64,000 nt of DNA from an uncultured Burkholderiales bacterium (GCA_946480465.1 CAMLJY010000035.1:1-64000), one strand, 5' to 3'; shown: positions 45,784-54,719, counted from the stretch's first letter. Notes: generated by a model from the letters alone, not told the origin. Made by a program: numbers and translations.

Positions 45784-46253
45784 AGCTCACCCTCATCGAG
45801 CCGGCCATCGTCGACGGGCCGTACTGCTGGCTCGTCGACCTGGACGGCCCCCGCGTGGGCGTGCATGCCCAGGCCGGCTGGTGCGTGCGCACCGCGGACC
45901 GTGAACTGAGGCTGGATGCGGAAGAGAAGCTGGTGCCGCTGGGGCCGCTGCTCGACCTACCGGCCGCCACCTTCGCGGCTTTCCTCGATCGCGCGGCGGC
46001 GGCGCATCCGGCGCATGCGGAGGCGATTCGTGCCTTTCCCAGGCAGGCGCTGCTGAAGCACGTGTTCCACACCTCGTTCTCCAGCTATTGGCCGGAACGC
46101 GCCCTGGCCTGGATGGCCGACGACCCGGCCTCCTGGCCCGCCTTCGCGGACGAACTGACGCGCTTCTCCGAGAACAAGGCCATGCCGCAGGGCGCGCGGC
46201 AGCAGGCGGCGCGCATGTCGCGCTCGGCGGCGGGGGCATCGGCGCGGGTGTGA
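45780..46253 (+). CDS. cognate immunity protein of the type 43 toxin
   Basis: A 157-residue cytosolic, acidic protein with Trp-rich segments (S-S-Y-W-P-E-R-A-L-A-W-M near residue 100). The ATGA overlap with the toxin stop couples its translation to the toxin, the normal layout of a polymorphic toxin and its antidote. The role is inferred from position; no family is recognised. Confidence 0.65.
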   Translation: MKLTLIEPAIVDGPYCWLVDLDGPRVGVHAQAGWCVRTADRELRLDAEEKLVPLGPLLDLPAATFAAFLDRAAAAHPAHAEAIRAFPRQALLKHVFHTSFSSYWPERALAWMADDPASWPAFADELTRFSENKAMPQGARQQAARMSRSAAGASARV

Positions 46254-46293
46254 AGGCGCGCAGCGCCGATGCCCCGCTGGCGGGCCGGGCGAT

Positions 46294-46370
46294 CGGCGCT
46301 TCGGCGCTTCGGCGCTTCGGCGCTTCGGCGCTTCGGCGCTTCGGCGCTTCGGCGCTTCGGATTCAACCTA
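46294..46370. repeat. 9-base tandem repeat (CGGCGCTTC)
   Basis: About eight and a half perfect copies of a 9-base unit in the gap after the immunity gene. Unit and composition resemble the other short repeats of the window, and copy number is likely to vary by slippage. Confidence 0.9.
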
Positions 46371-46430
46371 TCGTCGGCATGAAGAGTGCCGAATGGCCGC
46401 AGCCGCCGGCGGTCCGGACAATGCCGCGGC

Positions 46431-46844
46431 ATGAGACTGCGCCGCCTCGGCCCCGCCCACAAGACCGCCGCCTTCGCGGTGCTGCACCTCGCGATCGCGG
46501 TCTCGCTGGGCTGGCTGCTCACCGGCAGCCTGGTGCTCGCGGGGCTCATCAGCCTGATCGAGCCGGCGCTGAACACCGGCGCCCACGCGGCCATCGACGG
46601 CTTCTGGTCGCGCCGCCATGGCGCCGCGCCTTCGCTGCGCAAGACGGCGCTTTTCACGCTCGTGCACTTCGGCAATGCCGTCGCCGTCGCCTGGCTGCTG
46701 AGCGGCAGCCTCGCCATCGCCGGAATGCTGGCGCTGCTGGAGCCGCTGGCCAATGCCGTCGCGTTGTATTTCTTCGACCGCTGGTGGGCGCGGCGGCCCG
46801 CCGCCATCGGCGAGGATGGAGTGCCTGTGCCGGCAGCGGCCTGA
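46431..46844 (+). CDS. DUF2061-type small membrane protein
   Basis: A 137-residue membrane protein built from two similar halves, each with the pattern K-T-A-hydrophobic-H followed by a G-S-L-hydrophobic-G segment and an L-x-E-P motif (residues about 10-55 and 68-115). This duplication is typical of DUF2061 proteins. Function unknown. The ATG at 46431 starts at the first repeat; the 15 codons upstream look non-coding. Confidence 0.7.
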   Translation: MRLRRLGPAHKTAAFAVLHLAIAVSLGWLLTGSLVLAGLISLIEPALNTGAHAAIDGFWSRRHGAAPSLRKTALFTLVHFGNAVAVAWLLSGSLAIAGMLALLEPLANAVALYFFDRWWARRPAAIGEDGVPVPAAA

Positions 46845-46947
46845 GGGGCGCGGTCTCGGCCCTGGCCGCAGCGGGGCGCAGGGCCTGGCGGGCCCGGCGG
46901 TACGGGCACACTCCGGGCGTCAGGCCTGCTCCGAAGGACCACCGCCA

Positions 46948-47640
46948 GTGCGCACCCCAACCACCCTCCAGGGCGTGATCAGCGCCGCCCTTCTCGCGCT
47001 GGGATGCGCCGCATCCGCCGCGACGAATTCGCCCAGCGACGATGAATTGCCCCGGCGCTGCGAAGGCCCGGCGTGCACGCGGGTGGCCATGCCGGTCGCC
47101 TGGCCCGACGTCCGGGTGGAGGAAGACAGCGTCCCGTTCAACGTGCATGGCGCGTTCCGGATCCGCCTGCCGAAGGGGGCGATCGAAATCATGCTGCTCG
47201 GCGACAACGGCCTCACGGTCCGCTACCCGAACCGCCGCTGGATCGGCGTGCAGCGGATGGACGAGAAGAGCACGGGCCTGCAGCATCAGGGCAGCGGCGG
47301 CGAAGCCCGGCCGGATGCCCTGCGCTTCTCCGACATACCGCGCATCCTCTACACCAAGACACCGGCGGACCCCGAACCCACCCGCCTGGGCGACCTGGAG
47401 ATCTGGCGCCTCGCCCTCGTCTTCAAGAACAGCCACTTCGAGAACGCCACGCAGGTGCAGGTCGCGGAGCGCGGGCCGCTGACGGTGTACTTCGCCGACG
47501 CGGGCATGGCCAGCACCTCGGGGGACATCGAGATCGTCCATCGCCGAATCAAGGACGCCTACGTGTTCGTGCAGTTCAAGGGCTTCTCCTTCGACGACGT
47601 GCGGCGCGTCGTCGGCTCGCTCGAAGCGACGCGGGAGTAG
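46948..47640 (+). CDS. secreted hypothetical protein
   Basis: A 230-residue protein with a GTG start and signal peptide (cleavage near A-A-S-A-A-T, residues 23-28). One early Cys lies in the hydrophobic stretch but without a proper lipobox. The mature part is mixed alpha/beta with no motif I recognise. Base composition matches the host. It sits alone between a membrane protein gene and the L,D-transpeptidase gene. Confidence 0.6.
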   Translation: MRTPTTLQGVISAALLALGCAASAATNSPSDDELPRRCEGPACTRVAMPVAWPDVRVEEDSVPFNVHGAFRIRLPKGAIEIMLLGDNGLTVRYPNRRWIGVQRMDEKSTGLQHQGSGGEARPDALRFSDIPRILYTKTPADPEPTRLGDLEIWRLALVFKNSHFENATQVQVAERGPLTVYFADAGMASTSGDIEIVHRRIKDAYVFVQFKGFSFDDVRRVVGSLEATRE

Positions 47641-47815
47641 GCCGCGCGCCGGCACGGCACCCGGGGCACGACAACGGCGGCGCGGCGGGACGGGTCGGGC
47701 AAGGTTGCAGAGACCGGCAGGGTCAGGCGAATCGCCCATCACGGGCGAGCAAGAGCGCGCCCCCGTCGTTTGCCCGCGATCAAGCCCACCGGCCCGTCGC
47801 TTGCCCACACTGCGC

Positions 47816-49630
47816 ATGCCTCTTCACCTGCCCGCGCCCGTGCCGAAGCCCTGCACCTTCACCCGCCGCCAAGCCCTCGCTGCCGGCCTGGTCATCACGC
47901 TGCCCCTGTCCCCGCCGCTGTGGGCGGCCGAGCCCGGCGCCTGGCTGCAGGCGGGCCGCCCCACCCCGGCCGCGACGCAGGCGGCGGCGCTGCTGGCCCA
48001 GGCCGGCGATCACGGCCTGGAGCCGGAAGACTATGCCGCCGCCCGCCTCGCGGCCGCGGTGGCCGAAGCCGCCGCGCGTCCGCTGGCCGAGCCCGCGGCG
48101 GCGGAACTGGCGCAACGGCTGGACGCGTCTTTCAAGCGCTATCTGCTGCACCTGCACCAGGGGCGGATCGATCCGCGGCAGATCCACCACGACTTCGACG
48201 GCTCGCGCCGCGCGCCCTTCGATCCGGAAGCGGTGCTGCAGCAGGCCCTGGGGCAGGGTCGGCTGGATGGGGCGGTGGCGGCCGCCGTGCCCGCGCTGCC
48301 GCAGTACGCCCAGCTGCGCGCCATGCTGGCGCGTTGCCGGGCGCTGGCCGCGCACCCCGCCTGGCGCACGCCACTACCGCCGGCCTCGGCACGCCGCGGT
48401 GCGGCCGCGTCAGCCCCGCTGCCACCCGTGGCCGCGGACATGCCGGCCGCCGCACGCCTGACGCTGGTCCAGCGCCTGCAGGCGTGGGGCGACCTGGCGG
48501 CGGACGCGCCGGCCTCGCTGGTGCCGGTGACGGCCACCGGCGGCGCGGCGTCGGCACCGGCCTCTGGCACGGCGACAGGCACCGCGACCAGCACGGCCAC
48601 CCGCGCGAGCAACAGCGGCCCGCCCCACGCCACCCCAGCCAGCGCGCCCGGTGCGCCCGGTGCGCCCGGTGCGCCCGGCACGTCCGGCACGTCCGGCGCC
48701 GCAGGCCCTGCCGCGAGTGCAGCGCAGGTGCCCGATGCGGCGCTGTCGGACGCCCTGCGCCGCTTCCAGGCGCGCCACGGCCTGGCCGAAGACGGGCTCT
48801 ATGGCCCCGCCACGCGCCGCGCGCTGCAGGTGCCCCCGGCGCAGCGCGCGCGCCAGATCGAGCTGACGCTGGAACGCCTGCGCTGGACCCCGCTGCTGCA
48901 GGCGCCGCGCATGATCGTCGTCAACATCCCGGAGTTCCGGCTGCGCGCCTACGAGGTGGTGAACGGCCAGGTGCAGGTGAGGCTGGAGATGCGGGTGGTG
49001 GTCGGCCGCGCGCTGCGGAACCAGACGCCGCTGTTCGACGAGGACATGCGCTTCATCGAGTTCGGGCCGTACTGGAACGTGCCGGCGTCCATCGCCCGGC
49101 ACGAACTGGTGCCCCGGCTGCGGCGCGATCCGGCCTACCTGGCGCGGGAGGAATTCGAGTTCGTCGGCCCCGGGGGCGCCGTGGAGCGCGCGGTGACGCC
49201 GGACCGGCTGGACGCGGTGCTGGCCGGCAGCTGGCGACTGCGCCAGCGCCCGGGCAGCCACAACGCGCTGGGCGGCATCAAGTTCGTGTTTCCGAACCGC
49301 GACGCCATCTACCTGCACCACACGCCGGCCACCGGCCTCTTCGCGCAGGCGCGGCGCGATTTCAGCCACGGCTGCATCCGCGTGGAAGACCCTGTGGGCC
49401 TCGCGAGTTTCGTGTTGCAGGGTCTGCCCGGCTGGGATGCCGCGGCGATCCGCGCGACGATGGCGAATGCGCATTCCCGCACGGTGAACCTGCCGCAACC
49501 GGTGCCGGTGCTCATCGGCTACGGAACTGCGCTGGTCAAGGACGGTCGGATGCACTTCTTCGACGACGTGTACGGCCATGACCGTACGCTGGACGCGGCC
49601 TTGCGCCGCGTGTCGCACGCAACGGCTTGA
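47816..49630 (+). CDS. L,D-transpeptidase (LdtD/YcbB type)
   Basis: A 604-residue periplasmic enzyme that makes 3-3 cross-links in peptidoglycan. Signal peptide at residues 1-39, then a scaffold region, a peptidoglycan-binding segment (A-L-R-R-F-Q-A-R-H-G-L-A-E-D-G-L) and a YkuD catalytic domain. The active site S-H-G-C-I-R has His518 and Cys520. Between scaffold and binding segment lies a Gly-Ala-Pro/Gly-Thr-Ser stretch encoded by 9-base repeats near 48645-48700. The next gene is a MepK-like endopeptidase, the same pairing as ycbB-ycbK in Escherichia coli. Confidence 0.9.
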   Translation: MPLHLPAPVPKPCTFTRRQALAAGLVITLPLSPPLWAAEPGAWLQAGRPTPAATQAAALLAQAGDHGLEPEDYAAARLAAAVAEAAARPLAEPAAAELAQRLDASFKRYLLHLHQGRIDPRQIHHDFDGSRRAPFDPEAVLQQALGQGRLDGAVAAAVPALPQYAQLRAMLARCRALAAHPAWRTPLPPASARRGAAASAPLPPVAADMPAAARLTLVQRLQAWGDLAADAPASLVPVTATGGAASAPASGTATGTATSTATRASNSGPPHATPASAPGAPGAPGAPGTSGTSGAAGPAASAAQVPDAALSDALRRFQARHGLAEDGLYGPATRRALQVPPAQRARQIELTLERLRWTPLLQAPRMIVVNIPEFRLRAYEVVNGQVQVRLEMRVVVGRALRNQTPLFDEDMRFIEFGPYWNVPASIARHELVPRLRRDPAYLAREEFEFVGPGGAVERAVTPDRLDAVLAGSWRLRQRPGSHNALGGIKFVFPNRDAIYLHHTPATGLFAQARRDFSHGCIRVEDPVGLASFVLQGLPGWDAAAIRATMANAHSRTVNLPQPVPVLIGYGTALVKDGRMHFFDDVYGHDRTLDAALRRVSHATA

Positions 49631-49663
49631 TGGCCCGCAAGGGCCCTGACGGACCCTGATGGC

Positions 49664-50233
49664 ATGAGTTCTCCGCAAGACCCGACCCGCCGCCGCTTCA
49701 TGCGCCACGCCACCCATGCCGCCGGCGCGGCGGCCCTGGCCGGCCTGGGCACCAGCGGCCTGGCACACGCCGCCGCCCCGACGCGCACTGAACGCGCACT
49801 GGATTTCGTGCACACGCACACGGGCGAAAAGATCGGCCTGGTCTTCGCCGTCGGCCGCGAGTACGTGCAGGACTCGCTGTCCGCCCTCAACCGCTTCCTG
49901 CGCGACCACTACACCGGCGACGTCGGCCGCATGGACCCGCAGCTGTTCGACCTGCTGCACCGCGTGCGCGGCCTGGTCGGCTCCCGCTCGCCCTTCGAGG
50001 TGATTTCGGGCTACCGCTGCCCCGCCACCAACGACCGGCTGCGCAACACCGGCGGCGGCGGCGTGGCGCGCCGCAGCCTGCACATGGACGGCCGCGCCAT
50101 CGACGTGCGCCTGCCCGGCGTGAAGCTGGCCGACCTGCGCGACGCGGCCCTGGCCTTGAAAGGCGGCGGCGTGGGCTACTACGCACGCGACGGATTCGTG
50201 CACCTGGACACCGGCAGAGTCCGCGCCTGGTGA
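49664..50233 (+). CDS. MepK/YcbK-like murein endopeptidase (DUF882)
   Basis: A 189-residue protein of the M15-related DUF882 family. The N-terminus has R-R-R-F-M-R-H plus a hydrophobic stretch, a twin-arginine signal. Metal ligands appear in S-L-H-M-D-G-R-A-I-D (about residues 142-151) and F-V-H-L-D near the C-terminus. Relatives cut 3-3 and 4-3 cross-links in peptidoglycan, consistent with the L,D-transpeptidase gene 33 bases upstream. Confidence 0.9.
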   Translation: MSSPQDPTRRRFMRHATHAAGAAALAGLGTSGLAHAAAPTRTERALDFVHTHTGEKIGLVFAVGREYVQDSLSALNRFLRDHYTGDVGRMDPQLFDLLHRVRGLVGSRSPFEVISGYRCPATNDRLRNTGGGGVARRSLHMDGRAIDVRLPGVKLADLRDAALALKGGGVGYYARDGFVHLDTGRVRAW

Positions 50234-50277
50234 GGGCGCGCCACGGGGCGGCGCCCCAGCGCGTCGCGTCACGGCGG

Positions 50278-50395
50278 CACATCAGGGCGGTACGTCCTGG
50301 TGGCACGTCCGGGCGGTACGTCCGGGCGGCACGTCCGGGCGGTACGTCCGGGCGGCACATCAGGGCGGCACATCAGGGTGGCACGTCAGGCCGCC
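50278..50395. repeat. 12-base tandem repeat
   Basis: Imperfect copies of a 12-base unit close to CGTCCGGGCGGT/CGTCCGGGCGGC fill the gap between convergent mepK- and truC-type genes, about nine copies with substitutions. No coding or secondary-structure role is evident. Confidence 0.8.
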
Positions 50396-50401
50396 CCCCT
50401 G

Positions 50402-51121
50402 TCAGCGCAGCGCGTCCGGCAGCAGCCGGGCCCATTCGGGGCCGGGCGCGGCTTCTATCGCCAAAGAGGCGCGGCCATCGCAGGCCGGCCATTCCAGCCG
50501 CAGCGCATGCAACCACAGGCGCTGCAGCCCCAGCCACTGCGCCACCGCGCGGTTGTGCGCGCCCTTGCCGTGCGTGCTGTCGCCCACCAGCGGATGGGCG
50601 ATCTGCTTGAAGTGCCGCCGGATCTGGTGGCGGCGCCCGGTCTGCGGTTCGACCTCGACCAGCGCATAGCGGCTGGTGTCATGGCGGCCGTCCGGGAACG
50701 GCCATTCATGGCAAGCCAGGCGGCGGTAGCGCGTCAGCGCGGGCACCCGCGGCTGGCCGGTGGACGGCCGCTCGGGGTCGCGCGCCAGCGGCTGGTCGAT
50801 CTCGCCCGCCTCGGGTGGCCAGCCGCGCACCAGCGCCAGGTAGCGCTTGCGCACCGCGCCGCTCTCGAAGGCCGCGCCCAGCGCCCGGGCCGCCTGCACG
50901 TGCCGCGCGAACAGCAGCACGCCGGAGGTCGCCTTGTCCAGCCGGTGCACGGTCCACAGCGGCTGGCCCATCTGCGCGCGCAGCAGGTCCAGCGCGTTGC
51001 GGTCCTCGTGCGCGTCCAGCGTGGAGCGGTGTACCAGCAGGCCGGGCGGCTTGTCGATGGCGACCAGGTCGGCATCGGCATGCAGCAGGCGCAGCGGCTC
51101 GAGGGCCTGGGGGCCGTTCAC
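50402..51121 (-). CDS. truC: tRNA pseudouridine synthase TruC (RluA family)
   Basis: A 239-residue enzyme that isomerises uridine 65 in tRNA. The RluA-family catalytic motif H-R-L-D-K-A-T-S-G (catalytic Asp near residue 63), the start segment DKPPGLLVHRS and R-R-H-Q-I-R-R-H are present. The short length without an S4 domain and the IDKPPGLLVH start fit TruC rather than RluC/D. The GTG start overlaps the tag stop (GTGA), making it the third gene of a tightly coupled operon. Confidence 0.88.
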   Translation of the reverse strand: MNGPQALEPLRLLHADADLVAIDKPPGLLVHRSTLDAHEDRNALDLLRAQMGQPLWTVHRLDKATSGVLLFARHVQAARALGAAFESGAVRKRYLALVRGWPPEAGEIDQPLARDPERPSTGQPRVPALTRYRRLACHEWPFPDGRHDTSRYALVEVEPQTGRRHQIRRHFKQIAHPLVGDSTHGKGAHNRAVAQWLGLQRLWLHALRLEWPACDGRASLAIEAAPGPEWARLLPDALR

Positions 51122-51753
51122 GCCGCCGTCGCGTGCGCCGCCTGGGGCACGTCGAAGCGTTGCCTGGCGTCGGCGGCCTTCTTCGCCATCACGCAGCCCA
51201 GCGCATGGTCGTTCACCAGCCCCATCGCCTGCATGAAGGCATAGACGGTGGTCGGCCCGACGAACTTCCAGCCGCGCTTCTTCAGGTCCTTCGACAGCGC
51301 CACCGACTCCGCCGAGGTGGACACGGCGGCCACCGCCCGGCCCGGCCCGGCCGCGGGCTCGTAGCGCCAGAAATACGCGGCCAGCGAGCCCTGCTCCGCC
51401 TGCAGCGCCACCGCCCGCTGCGCGTTGTTGATCACCGCCTCGATCTTGCCGCGGTGCCGCACGATGCCCTCGTCGGCCAGCAGCCGCGCCACGTCCTTTG
51501 CGCCATAGCGCGCCATCTTGTGGAAGTCGAAACCATCGAAGGCACGGCGGAAGTTCTCGCGCTTGGCGAGGATGGTGCGCCAGCTCAGCCCGGACTGGAA
51601 CGCCTCCAGGCAGATCTTCTCGAAGAGCCGCCGGTCGTCGCCCACCGGGTAGCCCCATTCGTCGTCGTGGTACGGCTCGAATTCCGGCACGCCGGCACAC
51701 CAGCGGCAGCGCGGGCGTCCGTCGGTGCCGGCAATGGTCTGGGCCTCGGTCAT
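51118..51753 (-). CDS. tag: DNA-3-methyladenine glycosylase I
   Basis: A 211-residue base-excision repair enzyme removing 3-methyladenine from DNA. The Tag signature is present: C-R-W-C near residue 16, Y-H-D-D-E-W-G near residue 28, S-W-R-T-I-L, and W-K-F-V-G-P-T-T-V-Y-A-F-M-Q-A. Zinc ligands are expected at the N-terminal Cys/His and the C-terminal segment. It overlaps both neighbours by 4 bases, so the hydrolase, tag and truC are co-translated. Confidence 0.93.
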   Translation of the reverse strand: MTEAQTIAGTDGRPRCRWCAGVPEFEPYHDDEWGYPVGDDRRLFEKICLEAFQSGLSWRTILAKRENFRRAFDGFDFHKMARYGAKDVARLLADEGIVRHRGKIEAVINNAQRAVALQAEQGSLAAYFWRYEPAAGPGRAVAAVSTSAESVALSKDLKKRGWKFVGPTTVYAFMQAMGLVNDHALGCVMAKKAADARQRFDVPQAAHATAA

Positions 51754-52688
51754 GCGTGATCCTCTCCGTCGGGACGATCGCCGGATTCTGCGCGAGCGCG
51801 GCGGCCGCCCGGCGCGTGGCCCCCTCGCCGCCCCTCGGTGCGGCGGATGAAGGCGCGCATGAACGCGGCGCACTCGGCCGCATGGGTTTCCAGCAGGAAG
51901 TGCGGGCCGTCGAGGACATGCGCCTCCATGCGCGGCAGCGCCTTCATCCAGTCCAGCGTCTCGTCCAGCTCGAAGAAGACGTCGTGCCGGCCCCACAGCA
52001 TCAGCGCCGGCGGCTGCCGGCGCGCAAGCCAGCCGGCGATGTCCGCGAAGCGCGCGACGTGGCTTCGGTAGTCCAGCACCAGCGCGCGCTGCAGCGCCAG
52101 GCGCCCTGGCAGGCACATGACGCGCCAGTCGTGCTCCCAGGGCCGGGCGCCGATGCGGCGGGCGACGTCCTCCGGCACGCCGCCGCCCACGTACTGGTCG
52201 CGCGTGCCTTCGGGCGTGAGGTGGCTGGTCGCCGCGGCTTCGTGCGCCGGCGTGGGATCGGCCCAGCAGGCGCGGGTCGCCGCCCAGGACGGCCCGATGC
52301 CGCTCGCATGCGCATTGGCGTTCTGGACGATGAGGCCGCGCACCCGGTCCGGCGCGCGCGTGGCCAGGTGCAGCGCCACCACGGCGCCGAAGTCGTGCAG
52401 GTAGAGGTGGAAGGACTCGACGCCGAGCCGGGCGAGCAGCGCGTCGATCCGGTCCGCGAAACGCGCGAACGATGGCCCTTCGATCGGCTCGGAATCGCCG
52501 AAGCCCGGCAGGTCCGGCGCGATCACGAAGCAGTCCTCGGCCAGCGGGCCGATCACGTCGCGGAACGACCGCGAAGAGCTGGGAAAGCCGTGGATCAGCA
52601 GCAGCGCCGGGTTGTCCCGCTGGCCGGCCAGGCGCAACGCGAGGCGGGCGCCGCCGATCTCGATGCTGGTGGGGCTGGGGTTCTCCAT
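51750..52688 (-). CDS. alpha/beta hydrolase (dehalogenase/epoxide-hydrolase-like)
   Basis: A 312-residue alpha/beta hydrolase. The oxyanion motif H-G-F-P is at residues 33-36. The nucleophile elbow reads L-H-D-F-G-A with Asp99 as the likely nucleophile, the arrangement of haloalkane dehalogenases and epoxide hydrolases rather than Ser esterases. The catalytic His is probably in G-P-H-F-L-L-E-T-H. The substrate is unknown. It heads the operon with tag and truC (ATGA overlap); the functional link to DNA and tRNA enzymes is not obvious. Confidence 0.85.
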   Translation of the reverse strand: MENPSPTSIEIGGARLALRLAGQRDNPALLLIHGFPSSSRSFRDVIGPLAEDCFVIAPDLPGFGDSEPIEGPSFARFADRIDALLARLGVESFHLYLHDFGAVVALHLATRAPDRVRGLIVQNANAHASGIGPSWAATRACWADPTPAHEAAATSHLTPEGTRDQYVGGGVPEDVARRIGARPWEHDWRVMCLPGRLALQRALVLDYRSHVARFADIAGWLARRQPPALMLWGRHDVFFELDETLDWMKALPRMEAHVLDGPHFLLETHAAECAAFMRAFIRRTEGRRGGHAPGGRRARAESGDRPDGEDHA

Positions 52689-52799
52689 CGCGCTGCGCTC
52701 CGTCGATGGCCTGGAAGCCGCGACGGCGCCCAGGTCCGCCCACGGAGCGTAGTGCGGCCGGCCCGGCGCCGCGACACCGACCACGATCGCCTCAGGGGG

Positions 52800-52880
52800 G
52801 GCCCGGGCGCGCGCAGAGCACGCAGCGCATGCAGCACACCCAGCACACGCAGCGCACGCAGGGCACGTGGCACACCCACT
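52800..52880. repeat. degenerate 9-10 base repeat (GCAGCGCAC-like)
   Basis: A string of imperfect GCAGCGCAC/GCAGCACAC units lies in the gap between the hydrolase gene and a small upstream gene. It is more degenerate than the other repeats. Confidence 0.6.
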
Positions 52881-52951
52881 GCACCCCGCGCCGGCACGAC
52901 GTGCCGCTCGCGGCGACCCGGTTCAGGACCCGGCTCGCCGGCGCCCGCCGC

Positions 52952-53188
52952 TCAGCACCGCCCCGAGCGCCGGCTGCGCGGCTGCAGCTTGTCCAGTTCG
53001 GCGATCTGCTGCTTCAGCAGCAGCAGCAAGGTGCGGGCGTGTTCCACCGGCAGGCGCAGGCAGCTGGTGGGCACCTGGTCGTCGCGGGCCGGCCGGGGCA
53101 GCACCATCAGGTCGGTGCCGAGTTCGATCACGCCCTTGTCGTGCCTGGCCGACTTGATGCGCTGGATTTCGATGTCGTAGGTCTTCAT
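52952..53188 (-). CDS. small conserved hypothetical protein
   Basis: A 78-residue protein: a beta-like N-terminal half (M-K-T-Y-D-I-E-I-Q-R-I) and a helical C-terminal half with a Leu-rich run (A-R-T-L-L-L-L-L-K-Q-Q-I-A-E-L-D). I believe similar small proteins are common in Burkholderiales, with no known function. The second ATG, at 53188, is taken as the start. Confidence 0.5.
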   Translation of the reverse strand: MKTYDIEIQRIKSARHDKGVIELGTDLMVLPRPARDDQVPTSCLRLPVEHARTLLLLLKQQIAELDKLQPRSRRSGRC

Positions 53189-53300
53189 GCGCACGGTCTC
53201 CGGGCGATTCAGGGCCCGGGATTGTCGGGGCTGCGCGGGCCGGCCCCGAGGCGCCTGGCCTGCGCCGGGCCGCCGGGGCCGCGCAGGCTTCAGGCGAAGC

Positions 53301-53570
53301 TCAGGCCGCCAGGCGGAACACCGAGGCCACGTCCACCCGCTTCGCGGCCTGGGCCTTCGGGCCTTCGGGCCTTCGGGCCTTCGGGCCTTCGGGCTTTTGG
53401 GCTTTTGGGCATTCGGCGGACGCGGCGGACTGCTCCACCAGCGACGCGTTCTGCTGCGTCACCCGGTCCAGCCGCGCCACCGCGTCGCTGACCTGCGCGA
53501 TGCCGGTGGTCTGCTCGCCGGTGGCGCCGTCGATCTCGCTGATCAGCTCGGCCACGCGCTGGTCCGCCAG
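53301..53570 (-). pseudogene. C-terminal fragment of a methyl-accepting chemotaxis protein
   Basis: About 90 residues match the extreme C-terminus of chemoreceptor signalling domains: [16 protein letters not shown] and [13 protein letters not shown]. The rest of the receptor is missing. The tail is altered by a 9-base repeat (GGGCCTTCG and variants, about 53355-53410) that codes for Lys-Ala-Arg-Arg-Pro-Glu-Gly-Pro-like runs. Confidence 0.7.
53355..53410. repeat. 9-base tandem repeat (GGGCCTTCG)
   Basis: About five to six copies of a 9-base unit, with the last ones diverged, inside the chemoreceptor fragment. Confidence 0.85.
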
Positions 53571-53626
53571 CAGGCACGTACGGCAGCGCGCTTCACGCGC
53601 CAGCCCGACCTCCACGCCTGCGGGAA

Positions 53627-53977
53627 TCAGGAATGCTCGGCGGCCGCGGCGCGGCTCCAGGAAGGCGCGCTGCCGCTGGCCCGGACGCCGGCCGCGATGA
53701 AGGGGCGGAAGCCGGCCAGCCGCTTGGTCAGGTGCATCACCTCGCCGTGGGCGTCCATCAGCAGGCACTCGTCGGCACCGGCCGCGCCGGCAGCCGGTGC
53801 GGCGAGCACCAGGCGCACGTCGGCCCAGGCGAAGCGCCGCTTCGGCAAGGGGCCGCAAGGGGACGCGGCAAAGCTGAGCATGAAGCCGTCCGGCACCAGG
53901 CCGATGGCCTCGATGCGCGGCGCGGCGCGGTTGCGTTGAAGGCGCGCCAGCAGCGCGCGGTGACCGCGGTCGAACAT
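53627..53977 (-). CDS. hypothetical protein beside the chemoreceptor fragment
   Basis: A 116-residue protein with no signal peptide. [10 protein letters not shown] and [13 protein letters not shown] segments suggest a small alpha/beta fold. The C-terminus is Ala/Ser-rich and may be frayed by the neighbouring rearrangement. No family is recognised and it may be a remnant. Confidence 0.4.
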   Translation of the reverse strand: MFDRGHRALLARLQRNRAAPRIEAIGLVPDGFMLSFAASPCGPLPKRRFAWADVRLVLAAPAAGAAGADECLLMDAHGEVMHLTKRLAGFRPFIAAGVRASGSAPSWSRAAAAEHS

Positions 53978-54053
53978 GGTTGCAAGCGCAGCCGCCGTGG
54001 GGGCGGCCGCACACAAGAGGGTCAGCGCGCGCAGGCGCGCAAGGGGCTGGGCA

Positions 54054-54335
54054 TCAGCGCTGGTTGGCCGCCAGCTTGGCGGCCTGCTCGCGCTGTTCCC
54101 AGGCCAGCAGGGTCGCTTCGTTGACGTAGTCGTTCATGTCCAGCAGCTGGATCGGGCGCAGGCGCTGCACCAGCTGGCGCAGGGCGTCGGGACCTTGCTT
54201 GGCGGCTTCGCAGGCGCGGCGGTCGATGGCGTTGGGCGCGGTGGGGGCGGGATCGCAGCGGTAGCCGGCGTGCGCGCCCGTGGTGGCGAGCAAGGCGATC
54301 AGGATGGTGGACAGGCGGAGGATGTGGGCGTTCAT
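54054..54335 (-). CDS. small secreted hypothetical protein
   Basis: A 93-residue protein with a signal peptide (about residues 1-23, cleavage near A-H-A-G). The mature part has two Cys residues and a helical C-terminal half. No purine-rich ribosome site is evident upstream, lowering confidence. No family is recognised. Confidence 0.5.
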   Translation of the reverse strand: MNAHILRLSTILIALLATTGAHAGYRCDPAPTAPNAIDRRACEAAKQGPDALRQLVQRLRPIQLLDMNDYVNEATLLAWEQREQAAKLAANQR

Positions 54336-54719
54336 CAGCAGGGAGGAGACGGCAAGGAGGCGGCGGCGGGACCGAGCCCACACGCCGCCGATCGGACGCC
54401 GCCCGCCATCACGGCGGGGGCGGCGGCGCCGGCGGGATGGCACCGGGCCCGTGCTGGGCGCGCATGGTGGACGGGTCGTCCGGGGCTGCGCTTCAGCGCG
54501 GCGAAGTGTGCCTCACTAGATCAATCCCTATTCCAGGCAAATTAGGGATTCCACCAGCATTGATGCGTGATGTAACCAATGGGCCGTCCCGGGCGCCGGT
54601 GGCTGCGGCGCGCGCGGGAAGAGGGCAAGCAGGGCCACCCGTCCCCCCATGGCTGCGATGCGGGCAGCAGCCTCGGCCGCAGAATCGCCCGAGGCTGGAA
54701 GCTGTTGAAGGAGCCGCCG
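54336..54719. other. 384-base gap with an unexplained inverted repeat
   Basis: No gene can be supported. The only clear structure is a perfect inverted repeat, AATCCCTA (54523-54530) and TAGGGATT (54543-54550), separated by 12 bases in locally A/T-rich DNA. It lies about 170 bases before the S9 peptidase start and could be a regulator site or an old transcript end. A GAAGGAG ribosome site precedes the peptidase ATG. Confidence 0.5.

Noticed and set aside
50278..50395. CRISPR array
   Set aside because: Units of 12 bases directly abut with no unique spacers and there are no cas genes; the other repeats of the window fail for the same reason.
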